Positions 7,394-15,514 of a stretch of DNA of 41,487 bases are shown here, piece by piece. The DNA lies in the NCBI GenBank assembly GCA_934193095.1, contig CAKPUX010000013.1, positions 1-41,487 on the forward strand. Direction: 5' to 3'. Every line of letters begins with the position of its first letter. Position 1 is the first letter of the stretch. Origin of the DNA: an uncultured Dialister sp. (GTDB taxonomy: Bacteria > Bacillota > Negativicutes > Veillonellales > Dialisteraceae). The notes under the pieces were generated by a model. It saw only the letters and a program-made list of their open reading frames with translations. It was not told the origin of the DNA and did no database searches. Position numbers and translations under genes: made by a program.

Positions 7394-8444
7394 GGAAAAG
7401 ACCACCTGTCACAATGACATCCTGCTCGCCTTTCGTGATCTCGCCGACTTCGTAGACCGGTTCTTCGATGGCTGCAAGAATTTCCTTCGCCTTTTCGGCT
7501 TCTTCACGGCTCATAAAGAGGAGCATGCCAAGACCGCAGTTGTAGGTGCGGTACATTTCATGTGCTTCGACGCCGCCTTCACGCTGCAGGAACGGGAAGA
7601 TCGGAAGCATCGGCCATTTGTCCGCATCGAGGACCGCGCGGGTGCCTTTCGGAAGTACGCGCGGGATATTGTCATAGAATCCGCCGCCCGTGATGTGTAC
7701 CATACCATTGACTTTCGCGCCTTTCAGCACCGGAAGTACAGGTCTTGGATAGAGACGGGTCGGGGTAAGGAGGACTTCGCCAAGCGGCTTGTCGAAGCCT
7801 TCATAAGTTTCTTTGAGCGAGAGGCCATTGTCTTTGATGATGCGGCGCACCAGAGAGTAGCCATTCGAATGAACGCCCGTGGATGGCAGGCCGAGGATGA
7901 CGTCTCCTTCCCGGATGTCTTCGCCGGTGATGATGTCTTTGCGATCCACAATGCCGACAGCAAAGCCTGCGACATCATAGTCACCCTTGGCGTAGAAGCC
8001 AGCCATCTCTGCGGTCTCACCGCCCAGCAGCGCGCAGCCGGACTCGATGCAGGCATCTGCGACGCCCTTTACGATCTCTGCCATCAATTCTGGTTCCAGT
8101 TTGCCGGTCGCAATGTAGTCGAGGAAAAAGAGCGGACGTGCGCCCTGTACCAGGACATCATTGACACTCATAGCGACACAATCCTGCCCGATGGTATTAT
8201 GGATGCCCATCTCAATGGCAAGGCGCAGCTTCGTGCCGACACCGTCCGTGCCGGAGACAAGGATCGGATCATCGGAGAGCTCTTCTTTCAGGCGGAAGAG
8301 TCCGCCGAATCCGCCAAGATCCCCCATGACGCCGCGGGTATAGGTCGCCTGTACGGATTTCTTGATCAGCTCTACTTCTCTTTCTCCTGCATCGATATCG
8401 ACGCCGGCTTCTGCATAGGTCAGGCCTTTCTTCTTTTCAGCCAT
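7386..8444 (-). CDS. purM: Phosphoribosylformylglycinamidine cyclo-ligase (AIRS)
   Basis: ATP-dependent closure of FGAM to AIR. 352 residues from MAEKKKGLTYAEAGVDIDAG, with GGAGG seven bases before the ATG. The reading frame stays open 32 codons further upstream but there encodes a low-complexity SEPIEPAEPI peptide derived from GGTTCT repeats, so that extension is not protein. Family motifs: DGVGTKL near residue 66, QDCVAMSVNDVLVQGA near residue 88, LLGGETAEMAGFY near residue 135, and TGGGFYDNIPRVLP near residue 250. Directly coupled to purN; separated from purF by a repeat-filled 333-bp spacer. Confidence 0.97.
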   Translation of the reverse strand: MAEKKKGLTYAEAGVDIDAGEREVELIKKSVQATYTRGVMGDLGGFGGLFRLKEELSDDPILVSGTDGVGTKLRLAIEMGIHNTIGQDCVAMSVNDVLVQGARPLFFLDYIATGKLEPELMAEIVKGVADACIESGCALLGGETAEMAGFYAKGDYDVAGFAVGIVDRKDIITGEDIREGDVILGLPSTGVHSNGYSLVRRIIKDNGLSLKETYEGFDKPLGEVLLTPTRLYPRPVLPVLKGAKVNGMVHITGGGFYDNIPRVLPKGTRAVLDADKWPMLPIFPFLQREGGVEAHEMYRTYNCGLGMLLFMSREEAEKAKEILAAIEEPVYEVGEITKGEQDVIVTGGLFHE

Positions 8445-8777
8445 AGTTCCTCCGTGTATAAATGTATAAATAAAGATGTTAGAAATGGGTTCAGCAGGTT
8501 CTATAGGTTCTGAGGGTTCAATGGAAATGGTGCGGCGCATAAATCAAAGCGCCGCATTATTATATGGGGCAATGCCTGCAGCTGGCATGCCATACCGAGG
8601 CATCGATTGAAATGCCTGCTCATTTATCCGTTTTGCCAGTAGCACAAAGATTCCTCGACTTCGCTCGGAATGACGATACGAGAAAAACGATACATGCGCT
8701 TAGCATGCTGGCCGCTTCGTGGCACCTTGTCCTGCGCCACAAGCAGGAAACCTAATCCCTAGCCACTAATTTATCAG
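8445..8777. repeat. Repeat-filled spacer inside the purine cluster
   Basis: No gene. Contains GGTTCA/GGTTCT units (8488-8520), the GC hairpin GCGGCGC (8532-8538)/GCGCCGC (8549-8555), a TATATGGGGCAATGCC arm, a TTCGCTCGGAATGACGATAC repeat (near 8655), and CCTAATCCCTAGCCACTAAT heptamer units ending at the purF stop. The cassette is in minus-strand orientation. Confidence 0.75.
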
Positions 8778-10199
8778 CTATTCCTCATCATCCATGCTTC
8801 CGAGGCCGTTGTGCGGAACGTGTTCCGGATAGATGCCATCGAAGCAGGCAAAGCACATATCTTCCTTCTTGATGCAGGAGATCGACTCTGCAAGCCCTTC
8901 CAGGGAAAGGTAGTGCAGGGCATCTGCGCCGATCATGGAGCAGATCTCTTCGGTCGAATACTTCGCTGCGATCAGCTGCTTTCTTTCCGCGGTATCGATA
9001 CCGAAGAAGCAGGGATACTTGACTGGCGGCGAACTGATACAGAGCTTGATCTCCTTGGCGCCTGCGTTCCTCAGAAGGTTAATGATGATGCCGCTCGTCG
9101 TGCCGCGGACGATGGAGTCATCGATCAATACGATGCGTTTCCCTTCGACATTCATGCGGATCGGGTTCAGCTTCATGCGGACAGCGCGTTCACGCTTTTT
9201 CTGCCCCGGCTGGATGAAGGTACGGCCCATGTACTTATTCTTGAGCAGCCCTTCTACGAAGGGGATGCCGGAAGCAGCGGCATAGCCAAGAGCAGCGACA
9301 TTGCCGGAGTCCGGGACGCTCATGACGACGTCTCCGTCGAAACGGCATTCTTCCCAGAGCTTCCTGCCCATATTGAGGCGAGCCTGATAAATGTCCTGTC
9401 CATTCATGATGGAGTCCGGGCGGGCAAAATAGATGTATTCAAAAGAGCAGATGCCATGCTTATGAGCATCGACCGGGCAGTACATGGTGGAGCGGACGCC
9501 ATTGTCATCGATGGAAACGATTTCACCCGGAAGGATGTCACGGACGAATTTGGCATCAATGGCATCCAGCGCCGGCGTCTCCGAAGCCAGGACCCAGCCC
9601 GTTTCGGTCTTGCCGAGGACGAGCGGGCGATAGCCGAAGGGATCGCGGCAGCCATAGAGCGCCTTATTCGTGCAGGCGACGATCGCATATGCGCCGTGGA
9701 TCTCATCCATCAGTTCTTTGAATTTTTCTTCTTCGGTCGGACGGCGGCTTCTTGCCAGCAGTTTAATGATGACTTCTGTATCCATCGAAGTCGAGAAGGT
9801 AGAACCTTCCAAAAGGAGGCGGCGGCGAAGATTCAGTGTATTCACCAGATTGCCGTTATGCGCGAGTGCCATGGGACCACCGATGCTGTCTGCCTGCAGC
9901 GGCTGGACATTCGCCGGGATGGAAGAGCCGGTCGTGGAATAGCGCACATGGCCGATGCCGATGTGACCTTCCTTTTCCGGCAGGTTGCGGAATACTTCCG
10001 TTACAAGTCCCATGCCGCGGAAGGTCTCCATCTCCTTGCCGTCAGTGACGGTGATACCGGCACTTTCCTGCCCGCGGTGCTGCAGGGCAAAGATACCATA
10101 GTACACTTCATGCACCGCCGACAGATCATGGTCGAAAATGCCGAAGACGCCGCACTCTTCATGGGGTTTGTCATCATAAATTTCTGTACTTTTGTACAT
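8778..10199 (-). CDS. purF: Amidophosphoribosyltransferase (Bacillus type)
   Basis: Commits PRPP to purine synthesis by transferring glutamine amide nitrogen. 473 residues. The nucleophile is Cys16 in EECGVFGIF, preceded by a 15-residue propeptide, so this is the self-processed [4Fe-4S] type known from Bacillus. Cluster cysteines are visible in TMYCPVDAHKHGICSFEY, YPCFFGID and CFACFDGIYPE. The PRPP loop is VLIDDSIVRGTTSGI near residue 350. The ribosome site is GGAGAATTCC. The C-terminal DDEE is followed by TAG within a repeat-like sequence. Oxygen sensitivity of the cluster fits an anaerobe. Confidence 0.97.
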   Translation of the reverse strand: MYKSTEIYDDKPHEECGVFGIFDHDLSAVHEVYYGIFALQHRGQESAGITVTDGKEMETFRGMGLVTEVFRNLPEKEGHIGIGHVRYSTTGSSIPANVQPLQADSIGGPMALAHNGNLVNTLNLRRRLLLEGSTFSTSMDTEVIIKLLARSRRPTEEEKFKELMDEIHGAYAIVACTNKALYGCRDPFGYRPLVLGKTETGWVLASETPALDAIDAKFVRDILPGEIVSIDDNGVRSTMYCPVDAHKHGICSFEYIYFARPDSIMNGQDIYQARLNMGRKLWEECRFDGDVVMSVPDSGNVAALGYAAASGIPFVEGLLKNKYMGRTFIQPGQKKRERAVRMKLNPIRMNVEGKRIVLIDDSIVRGTTSGIIINLLRNAGAKEIKLCISSPPVKYPCFFGIDTAERKQLIAAKYSTEEICSMIGADALHYLSLEGLAESISCIKKEDMCFACFDGIYPEHVPHNGLGSMDDEE

Positions 10200-10225
10200 T
10201 CGGGAATTCTCCTATACATATAAAT

Positions 10226-10256
10226 GGTGACTGGTCACCAGCTTCTAGTCCCCAAT
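10226..10256. repeat. Short heptamer tract between purC and purF
   Basis: GGTGACTGGTCACCAGC then TTCTAGTCCCCAATC, a decayed inverted pair of GTGACTG/CAGTCAC units. It immediately follows the purC stop codon and precedes the purF ribosome site. Confidence 0.6.
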
Positions 10257-10257
10257 C

Positions 10258-11121
10258 TTAAAATTTTTCGCCAGTCAGAAGTTCATAGGCTTCTTTATAG
10301 ATGCCGATGGTCTTATCGATGATCTCCTGCGGTACGGTATCTCCCGGATGCGCTTTCAGATAGTCTCTTACAAACTGCTTGTCATAGGAAGGCTGTCCAT
10401 GGCCTGCTTCATAGCCCTTTGCCGGCCAGAAGCGGGAGTTATCCGGTGTCAGCATTTCATCGCCGAGGACGATGTTTCCATTTTCATCGAGGCCGAATTC
10501 AAATTTCGTATCCGCGATGATGATGCCTCTTTCCAGTGCATAGTCCGCGCATTTGTTGTAAAGAGCCAAGGTCAGTTCAGACAGCTTTTCCATGTATTCC
10601 TTGCCTTTGCCCGGGAAGAAACGGTTGACCCATTCTTCGCCTTCTTCCATGGAAATGTTCTGGTCATGTTCACCCGCCGGTGCTTTGGTGGATGGGGTGA
10701 AGATCGGATGCGGGAGCTTCTGGCATTCCTTCAGGCCTTCCGGCAGCTGGATGCCGCAGACTTTGCCGTCCTTCTGATAGCCTTCCCAGCCCGAGCCGGT
10801 GATGTAGCCGCGGACAATGCATTCGACCGGGATCATGTCAAGCTTCTGTGTCTTCATGGAGCGGCCTTCAAATTCTGCGGTCTGGAAGAATTCCGGCATA
10901 TCTTTGGTGTCGATGGAAATCATATGATTCGGCACGATGTCCTTCGTGAGATCGAACCAAAACTTGGACATGCGGTTCAGCACGCAGCCTTTTTCCGGGA
11001 TCGGGCATTTCAGGATGTTGTCAAAAGCAGAAATGCGGTCAGTGCAGACCATGACGAGGCTGTCACCGAGATCATACAGTTCACGAACTTTGCCGGATTT
11101 GAATGGTTTGTATTCTTTCAT
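10258..11121 (-). CDS. purC: SAICAR synthase
   Basis: Condenses CAIR with aspartate using ATP. At 287 residues it is longer than the ~240-residue Bacillus enzyme and resembles the ~290-residue group. Signatures: KSGKVRELYDLGDSLVMV at residues 8-25, DRISAFD near 34, PVECIVRGYITGSGW near 97-111, DTKFEFGLDENGNIVLGDE near 200 and TPDNSRFWP near 223. AAAAGGAGAAT precedes the ATG. It follows purE after a repeat-filled spacer. Confidence 0.97.
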   Translation of the reverse strand: MKEYKPFKSGKVRELYDLGDSLVMVCTDRISAFDNILKCPIPEKGCVLNRMSKFWFDLTKDIVPNHMISIDTKDMPEFFQTAEFEGRSMKTQKLDMIPVECIVRGYITGSGWEGYQKDGKVCGIQLPEGLKECQKLPHPIFTPSTKAPAGEHDQNISMEEGEEWVNRFFPGKGKEYMEKLSELTLALYNKCADYALERGIIIADTKFEFGLDENGNIVLGDEMLTPDNSRFWPAKGYEAGHGQPSYDKQFVRDYLKAHPGDTVPQEIIDKTIGIYKEAYELLTGEKF

Positions 11122-11414
11122 TGGTATTCTCCTTTTGGAACTTCGTATCGTTTATTCAATCATAGTAAGACTAGGGACTAGGGATTAGGGATTAGGAACC
11201 GGGGACTAGAGACTAAAAGATCGTAAGGCTGGAAGACATCTGACGTCTAATGTCTAATGTCTCAGGCAGGCATCGCCCCATATATATTCGCGGCGCTTCT
11301 ATCTTTTTATGCGCCGCACCGCCATTTCGCATTTCTCATTTCTAATTTCTCATTCAATCAAGGCTTTCATCCGCCTTCAAAGGACGACCAGCCCCTCGTG
11401 CTAACCCTGACTCC
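11122..11414. repeat. Composite repeat between purE and purC
   Basis: No gene. Holds 7-bp-period units GGGACTA, GGGATTA, GGGATTA (11167-11216), then TCTAATG/TCTAATG units (11246-11262), the arm GGCATCGCCCCATATATAT (from 11270), the GC hairpin GCGGCGC (11290-11296)/GCGCCGC (11311-11317), and TTCTCAT-type heptamers (11331-11355). This is the most complete example of the tract-cassette-tract order. Confidence 0.85.
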
Positions 11415-11906
11415 TTATCTTCCTAATTCCTTCTGCAGCTTTGCGTCTTTTTCAAAAATTTCTTTGGCTGCCTTTTCACGATAGGCTTTGTATTTCTGGA
11501 AAAGATCCGGATCCGATACCGCACCGATCTCTACAGCGAGGAAGGCTGCATTCTTGGTGCCATCGATCGCCACTGTAGCGACCGGGATCCCGGAAGGCAT
11601 CTGCACGATAGAGAAAAGCGCATCCATACCGTCGAGCTTGGCGCCGGAAAGCGGTACGCCGATGACCGGCTTCAGTGTCAGGCTGGCTACGACACCCGGC
11701 AGAGCCGCTGCCATACCAGCGCCTGCGATGAAAGCGCCGACGCCCTTTTCTTCTTCTGCGGCTACAAAGTCTGCGAGCTTTTTCGGCGTGCGGTGAGCCG
11801 ATGCGATCGTCACGTCATAAGTGACCCCGAAGTCGTCAAGAATGGAAAATGCCTTCTTCATGACCGGAAGATCGGAATCACTTCCCATAACAATCCCTAC
11901 ATGCAT
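11415..11906 (-). CDS. purE: N5-carboxyaminoimidazole ribonucleotide mutase (class I PurE)
   Basis: Rearranges N5-CAIR to CAIR. 163 residues from MHVGIVMGSDSDLPVMKKAF; the frame is open 13 codons further upstream but GGGAGGAAAT lies before this ATG. Substrate-binding marks: GSDSD at residues 8-12, SAHRTP near 38, and GAGMAAALPGVVASLT near 66. First gene of the cluster, behind a long leader with a strong hairpin. No purK is adjacent, so carboxylation of AIR must be encoded elsewhere or the enzyme acts with CO2 directly; the sequence does not decide this. Confidence 0.95.
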   Translation of the reverse strand: MHVGIVMGSDSDLPVMKKAFSILDDFGVTYDVTIASAHRTPKKLADFVAAEEEKGVGAFIAGAGMAAALPGVVASLTLKPVIGVPLSGAKLDGMDALFSIVQMPSGIPVATVAIDGTKNAAFLAVEIGAVSDPDLFQKYKAYREKAAKEIFEKDAKLQKELGR

Positions 11907-12195
11907 GATGATTTCCTCCCTCTTATGGCATGCGCCATAAAACAAAAATACTCCTCTGCAAATCAGCTGCGCATCAGACGCACAGCCTCTCTACAAAGGA
12001 GTTTTCTATGAGATACTCTTATAAGGATGGCATGGCAAAGACACAAGGGCGCACGCATGCCTGCCATGTGGCACTTGTTTCCGCAAAGCCAGCTGCTGTA
12101 CGACATCTTTGCTCCCTCCTGCATGATAGAAAAAGCCTGCGCCCTTCTACTGCACAAGCCAGCTATCCATGCCCCTCTCAACCATGAAATATCCT
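11907..12195 (-). promoter_or_regulatory. Long structured 5' leader of purE, candidate attenuator or riboswitch
   Basis: A ~290-nt leader runs from the promoter at 12201-12229 to the purE start. Predicted by eye: GCATGGATAG/CTATCATGC (about 12171-12121, one bulge) enclosing GCTTGTGC/GCGCAGGC; a junction closed by ACAAG/CTTGT enclosing GCCACATGGC; and a final hairpin (11949-12005) of CTCCTTTG/CAGAGGAG around CTGTGCG/TGCGCAG, followed by TATTTTTGTTTT. The last looks like an intrinsic terminator 40 bases before the ribosome site. It does not match the purine, THF, ZTP or PRPP riboswitch consensus as I remember them. Confidence 0.5.
11940..12006 (-). terminator. Terminator-like hairpin in the purE leader
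   Basis: Outer stem CTCCTTTG/CAGAGGAG, inner stem CTGTGCG/TGCGCAG, then a TATTTTTGTTTT tract on the minus strand. Its position between promoter and purE suggests attenuation rather than gene-end termination. Confidence 0.55.
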
Positions 12196-12200
12196 TAATC

Positions 12201-12229
12201 ATTCTAATATTTCTATTTTCTCTTGTCAA
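12201..12229 (-). promoter_or_regulatory. Promoter of the purine cluster
   Basis: TTGACA (12224-12229) and TAGAAT (12201-12206) on the minus strand with a 17-bp AT-rich spacer. Transcription would begin near 12194. Confidence 0.75.
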
Positions 12230-12399
12230 TGATATCGAGCGCTTCTGCGACCTCTTGCGTATAGAAATCGCAAAATATAATGGGAGAGTAAAGTGCAGTT
12301 TAGAAATCCCAATCTGCCGCTATTGATGCTCTCATAGCTCGTGATTTGAGATTTATAATTTGCTGCTAGAGCCAACGGCGATGCGCGCATTGACATGAC
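12230..12399. other. Spacer without a recognised gene
   Basis: Between the pur promoter and the dusB terminator I see no gene with a ribosome site, no tRNA and no repeat tract. Short open frames here use rare codons and lack start signals. Confidence 0.5.
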
Positions 12400-12429
12400 G
12401 AAAAAGGCCGATCGGGGAAAGACCGGTCT
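12400..12429 (-). terminator. Terminator of the dusB-like gene
   Basis: GACCGGTC and GATCGGCC pair (7 of 8) around TTTCCCC and are followed by TTTTTCG on the minus strand, directly after the stop codon. Confidence 0.7.
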
Positions 12430-12430
12430 C

Positions 12431-13441
12431 CTAGTCTCTTCGTCCCCTGCCGCCACTTGGCAGGAGCCCCTTCTCCTCTTCATACCGATCGAGCGTGTCA
12501 TTGTATTCCTTTTCCGTCAATGCCTTCATAATCTCACGGCGAAGCGCCGTCGCCTGTGGCAGACCGTTGAAATAGCGGCTCGCATGCGCGCGCATCTCTC
12601 GGACCGCCGCATACTCTCCTTTCTCAAGGACAAGACCGTGGAGATGCTCCCGGGACATAGCAAGGCGCATTTCCCAGGAGGGCGGATCCATGATCTCTCC
12701 CGTCTCCAGATACGTATCGACGGCTTTGAAGATCCACGGATTTCCCCACGCCGCGCGGCCGATCGCGACCGCGGCGCAGCCTGTCTCCTCCATAAGGCGC
12801 TTCGCTGACGGCCCATCTACCACGTCGCCGTTGCCGATGACGGGAATGTGTACGGCAGACACCACCTTCGCGATCATCGCCCAGTCAGCCTCTCCCTGAT
12901 AGAAGTCCTCCCGCGTCCTGCCATGCACGGTGATCGCTGCAGCGCCGGCCTCTTCGACCGCACGTGCAAGCTCTATGCAGTTCTCCGTGTCCCGCGACCA
13001 CCCAAGACGCATTTTCACGGTGACCGGCACATGGACAGCCTCTACCATCGCCTTCACGATAGACTGGGCCAGAGGGATATTCTTCATCAGTGCAGAACCA
13101 TCGCCATTCTTGACCACCTTCTGCATGGGACAGCCCATATTGATATCAATGATGTCCGGCCCTGCCTTTCCCATTTCCTTCGCGCCGAGCGCCATGATCT
13201 CCGGATCGCTTCCGAAGAGCTGCAGCGCGACCGGGTGCTCGCCGGGATCGATCTTCAGCATATCCTCGGTCTTTTCATTTTTATAATACAGGCCCTTGGC
13301 ACTGACCATTTCCGCCGTCGTCAGTGCAGCTCCCATACGATGGGCAATGACGCGATACGCCAGATCGCTCACGCCCGCCATCGGGGCGAGCAGCGCCCAG
13401 CCGTCCAGGTGGACGGCTCCGATACTTGGTTTCTTATACAT
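12431..13441 (-). CDS. dusB: tRNA-dihydrouridine synthase, DusB-like
   Basis: FMN-dependent reduction of uridine to dihydrouridine in the tRNA D-loop. 336 residues. TIM-barrel motifs: LLAPMAGVSDLAYR near residue 19, NMGCPMQKVVKNGDGSALM near 102 with the catalytic Cys, VTVKMRLGW near 140, AAAITVHGRTREDFY near 168, PVIGNGDVV near 200 and CAAVAIGRAAWGNPW near 222. The helical tRNA-binding domain occupies the last ~90 residues. A GTG eight codons upstream (13465) is an alternative start; GGAG 11 bases before this ATG favours the one given. The C-terminus GRRD-stop is encoded by a repeat-like AGAGACTAGGAGACC. Confidence 0.92.
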   Translation of the reverse strand: MYKKPSIGAVHLDGWALLAPMAGVSDLAYRVIAHRMGAALTTAEMVSAKGLYYKNEKTEDMLKIDPGEHPVALQLFGSDPEIMALGAKEMGKAGPDIIDINMGCPMQKVVKNGDGSALMKNIPLAQSIVKAMVEAVHVPVTVKMRLGWSRDTENCIELARAVEEAGAAAITVHGRTREDFYQGEADWAMIAKVVSAVHIPVIGNGDVVDGPSAKRLMEETGCAAVAIGRAAWGNPWIFKAVDTYLETGEIMDPPSWEMRLAMSREHLHGLVLEKGEYAAVREMRAHASRYFNGLPQATALRREIMKALTEKEYNDTLDRYEEEKGLLPSGGRGRRD

Positions 13442-13614
13442 GTGGTTGTTTCTCCGTTCATTCACCGGGTTTCCGGATATTCATGCCTTTGGAGCGATTT
13501 GCCCCAAAAGGCGAGATGCATAAATAACGAATGCCGCCTATCCGATATGGCAGGGCAGTACGCATACGGCCTCGCTGCTTGCATCACCGGTTTCTTCCCG
13601 TCTCTCATCTCCGG

Positions 13615-14955
13615 TTACTTTTCATTGTATTTTTTCAAAAAGGCTTTAAAGAAGCTGACCGGCACTCCGAGATGCTCAGTCGGCATGCGTTCATCGACCT
13701 GATGCGCTTCGCCCCACTGATCCGTCTTTAGGCGGCCGCTGAAACGGAAGACATTATCCGATACCTTCGCGTAATTTCGAGAGTCGGACGCCCCCAGCAT
13801 GAGATTCGGCACGATGAGGGTTTCCTTGCCGAAGATATCATAGATGGTCTCGCTCATCAGATGGTATGCTTCACTTTCGACACTGCCAGCCGGTTTCGGA
13901 TCCTCTGCGAAAGTCGCTTTCACCTGTACATCACAGGGCATGATGGACTCCAGATAGTGCTTGACCGATTCCACCGTATCCCCCTGCAGGATGCGCACAC
14001 TCATCGTGGCTTCCGCATGAGAGGGCAGAACATTCGCCTGTGCGCTCGCTTCTGCCATGGTCACAGCGAAGGTCGTGTGGAGCTTCGCATCCAGCTCCCG
14101 GTCGTGCTTCGCCAGCTTCACGATATCATCCCAGTGCTTCTTGGGATGCGCGTAGAGCTTTGCCAGTTTTTTATCCGCCGACTCCGCCAGCGCTTTCAGG
14201 TGCGCTTTCACCAGCGGGGTCAGGCGATAGGGCATCGGGTGGGCTTCCACGGCTGCTATCGCGCGAGCGACATCCCCCAGCACAGTCCCATTTCCCGGTT
14301 TGCTGGCATGACCGCCAGCCCCCTCCTTATAGAGGACATATTCATTCGGTGCTTTTTCTGCCAGCCCCACCAGCGCTACGGGACGTTCATTTCCATGATA
14401 TCCGACAGCTTCCACATGCCCGCCTTCATCGAAAATACAGTACGCCTTGACACCGTGGTCTTCGAGATACTTCGCCGCAAGTACAGAGCCCTTCTTGTCA
14501 TCCGTGCACTGCACCTCTTCATCGTGGCCAAAAGACAGATAAATATCGAAATCAGGATCAAAGCCTTCTTCCAGAAGCTCTGTGATCGCATCCATTTCCG
14601 ATGTCAGAACCGACTTGCAGTCCTCTGCGCCGCGTCCATAAAGGCAGCCATCCGCGATCTCGCCGGCAAAGGGCGGATGACTCCACTGCTCTGCATGCGG
14701 CGCAGGCACTACATCCTGATGCGCCATGAAGATGACCGGCTGCTTTTCCGCATGCGATGACTTCCAGTGGAAAAGCAGGCTTGCCTTCCCGATCGTCGTG
14801 ACTTCGAGCTTTTCAAAAATCAAAGGATAGGCTTCCTGCAGAAACCGGTGCAGCCTGTCAAACTCGCTCCAGTCCGTACTGGCATCATTGACCGAGGAAA
14901 CGGTCGGGATCTGGACGATGCCTTGCAAGTGGGCGATGTATTCTGTATGTTCCAT
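13615..14955 (-). CDS. M20-family metallopeptidase/dipeptidase
   Basis: A 446-residue zinc exopeptidase of the M20/ArgE/DapE/CPS1 superfamily. Metal and catalytic motifs: VIFMAHQDVVPAP near residue 76 (His, Asp), GRGAEDCKSVLTSEMDA near 107 (bridging Asp), DEGGHVEAVG near 160 (Glu). The dimerisation domain covers about residues 200-320. GGAGG precedes the chosen ATG; ten upstream codons overlap a terminator hairpin and are unlikely to be translated. No signal peptide is present, so it acts in the cytoplasm, probably on small peptides or N-acyl amino acids; the substrate is not determined by sequence. Confidence 0.88.
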   Translation of the reverse strand: MEHTEYIAHLQGIVQIPTVSSVNDASTDWSEFDRLHRFLQEAYPLIFEKLEVTTIGKASLLFHWKSSHAEKQPVIFMAHQDVVPAPHAEQWSHPPFAGEIADGCLYGRGAEDCKSVLTSEMDAITELLEEGFDPDFDIYLSFGHDEEVQCTDDKKGSVLAAKYLEDHGVKAYCIFDEGGHVEAVGYHGNERPVALVGLAEKAPNEYVLYKEGAGGHASKPGNGTVLGDVARAIAAVEAHPMPYRLTPLVKAHLKALAESADKKLAKLYAHPKKHWDDIVKLAKHDRELDAKLHTTFAVTMAEASAQANVLPSHAEATMSVRILQGDTVESVKHYLESIMPCDVQVKATFAEDPKPAGSVESEAYHLMSETIYDIFGKETLIVPNLMLGASDSRNYAKVSDNVFRFSGRLKTDQWGEAHQVDERMPTEHLGVPVSFFKAFLKKYNEK

Positions 14956-14965
14956 ATGTACCTCC

Positions 14966-15000
14966 GAAAAAAACAAGAGGGGCATTCCTGCCCCTCCTTA
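14966..15000. terminator. Bidirectional hairpin terminator
   Basis: GAGGGGCA (14977-14984) pairs with TGCCCCTC (14989-14996). On the minus strand it is followed by TTGTTTTTTT, so it would end transcripts coming from the cysteine island before the M20 gene. Confidence 0.75.
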
Positions 15001-15068
15001 TTTTATTACATTATTATAGGGAAAGATAGTAGAAAAATAGGTCCCGGAAAAGTCACCCCCAGCGATCA

Positions 15069-15235
15069 CTAGGGAAACACTGATTAAATCGTTATCAGAT
15101 TTCATCCTTGGATTTTTATGCAGAGCGAGGAGACAGAGGGCGCGAATAGCGAGCTATTTAAGGAGAATGTCGACGACACTATGTATAAAAATCCATATAA
15201 AATCTGATTCTGCGATTTAATCAGCGTTTTCCTAG
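15069..15235. mobile_element. MITE-like element, 167 bp
   Basis: Terminal inverted repeats of 23 bp begin CTAGGGAAACACTGATTAAA at 15069 and end CAGCGTTTTCCTAG at 15235, with two mismatches. Imperfect pairing continues inward (CAGATTT...GGATTTTTAT with ATAAAAATCC...AAATCTG), leaving a ~60-bp unpaired centre. No coding capacity. The right end supplies the stop codon of the decayed binding-protein gene. A 64-bp relative lies at 2854-2917. A CTAG at each edge could be a short target duplication. Confidence 0.75.
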
Positions 15236-15442
15236 TTTTTCAACTGATCGAAGAGGTCTCTGTGATACCACTTTTCAGAAATCTTCTTCCGTGTGCCATC
15301 CTTGGAGAGTTTTTCGAGAGCCGCTTCGATCTCATCAGCCAGCTTCTGTTCATTCTTGTTCACGATGACGACAGTCTCATTGACTTTGAATGGAAAGAGC
15401 TGCAGCAGCAGCGATGGCAGCGAATTTCAGAGATGTTTTCAT
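15232..15442 (-). pseudogene. Decayed ABC substrate-binding protein
   Basis: A ribosome site AAGGAGGAAT and ATG open a signal peptide (MKTSLKFAAIAAAAALS) that ends at a TGA after 22 codons. In the +1 frame the sequence continues directly as the extreme C-terminal part of a family-3 amino-acid-binding protein (VNETVVIVNKNEQKLADEIE, then LEKLSKDGTRKKISEKWYH). The middle ~200 residues are missing. This indicates an internal deletion that joined the two ends out of frame. The tail parallels that of the intact binding protein at 18267 but is not a copy of it. It follows T-box 3 and the second 37-codon ORF. Confidence 0.85.
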
Positions 15443-15514
15443 GATGTATTCCTCCTTGAGTACATGATATACGAAAAACTTGATTACGGCTGGCCCTCTG
15501 ACTCCTGACAGCCA

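Noticed and set aside
8445..8540. N-terminal extension of purM by 32 codons
   Set aside because: The extension is a translated GGTTCT repeat and hairpin cassette; a GGAGG site marks the internal ATG.
12009..12187. Small plus-strand ORF after an AAAGGAG-like sequence (MRYSYKDGMAKTQ...)
   Set aside because: The apparent ribosome site is one arm of the purE leader hairpin and the codons look random.
11907..12195. Classical purine riboswitch upstream of purE
   Set aside because: The conserved three-way junction and loop-loop bases (TATA...GGTTCA...CTACC) are not found.
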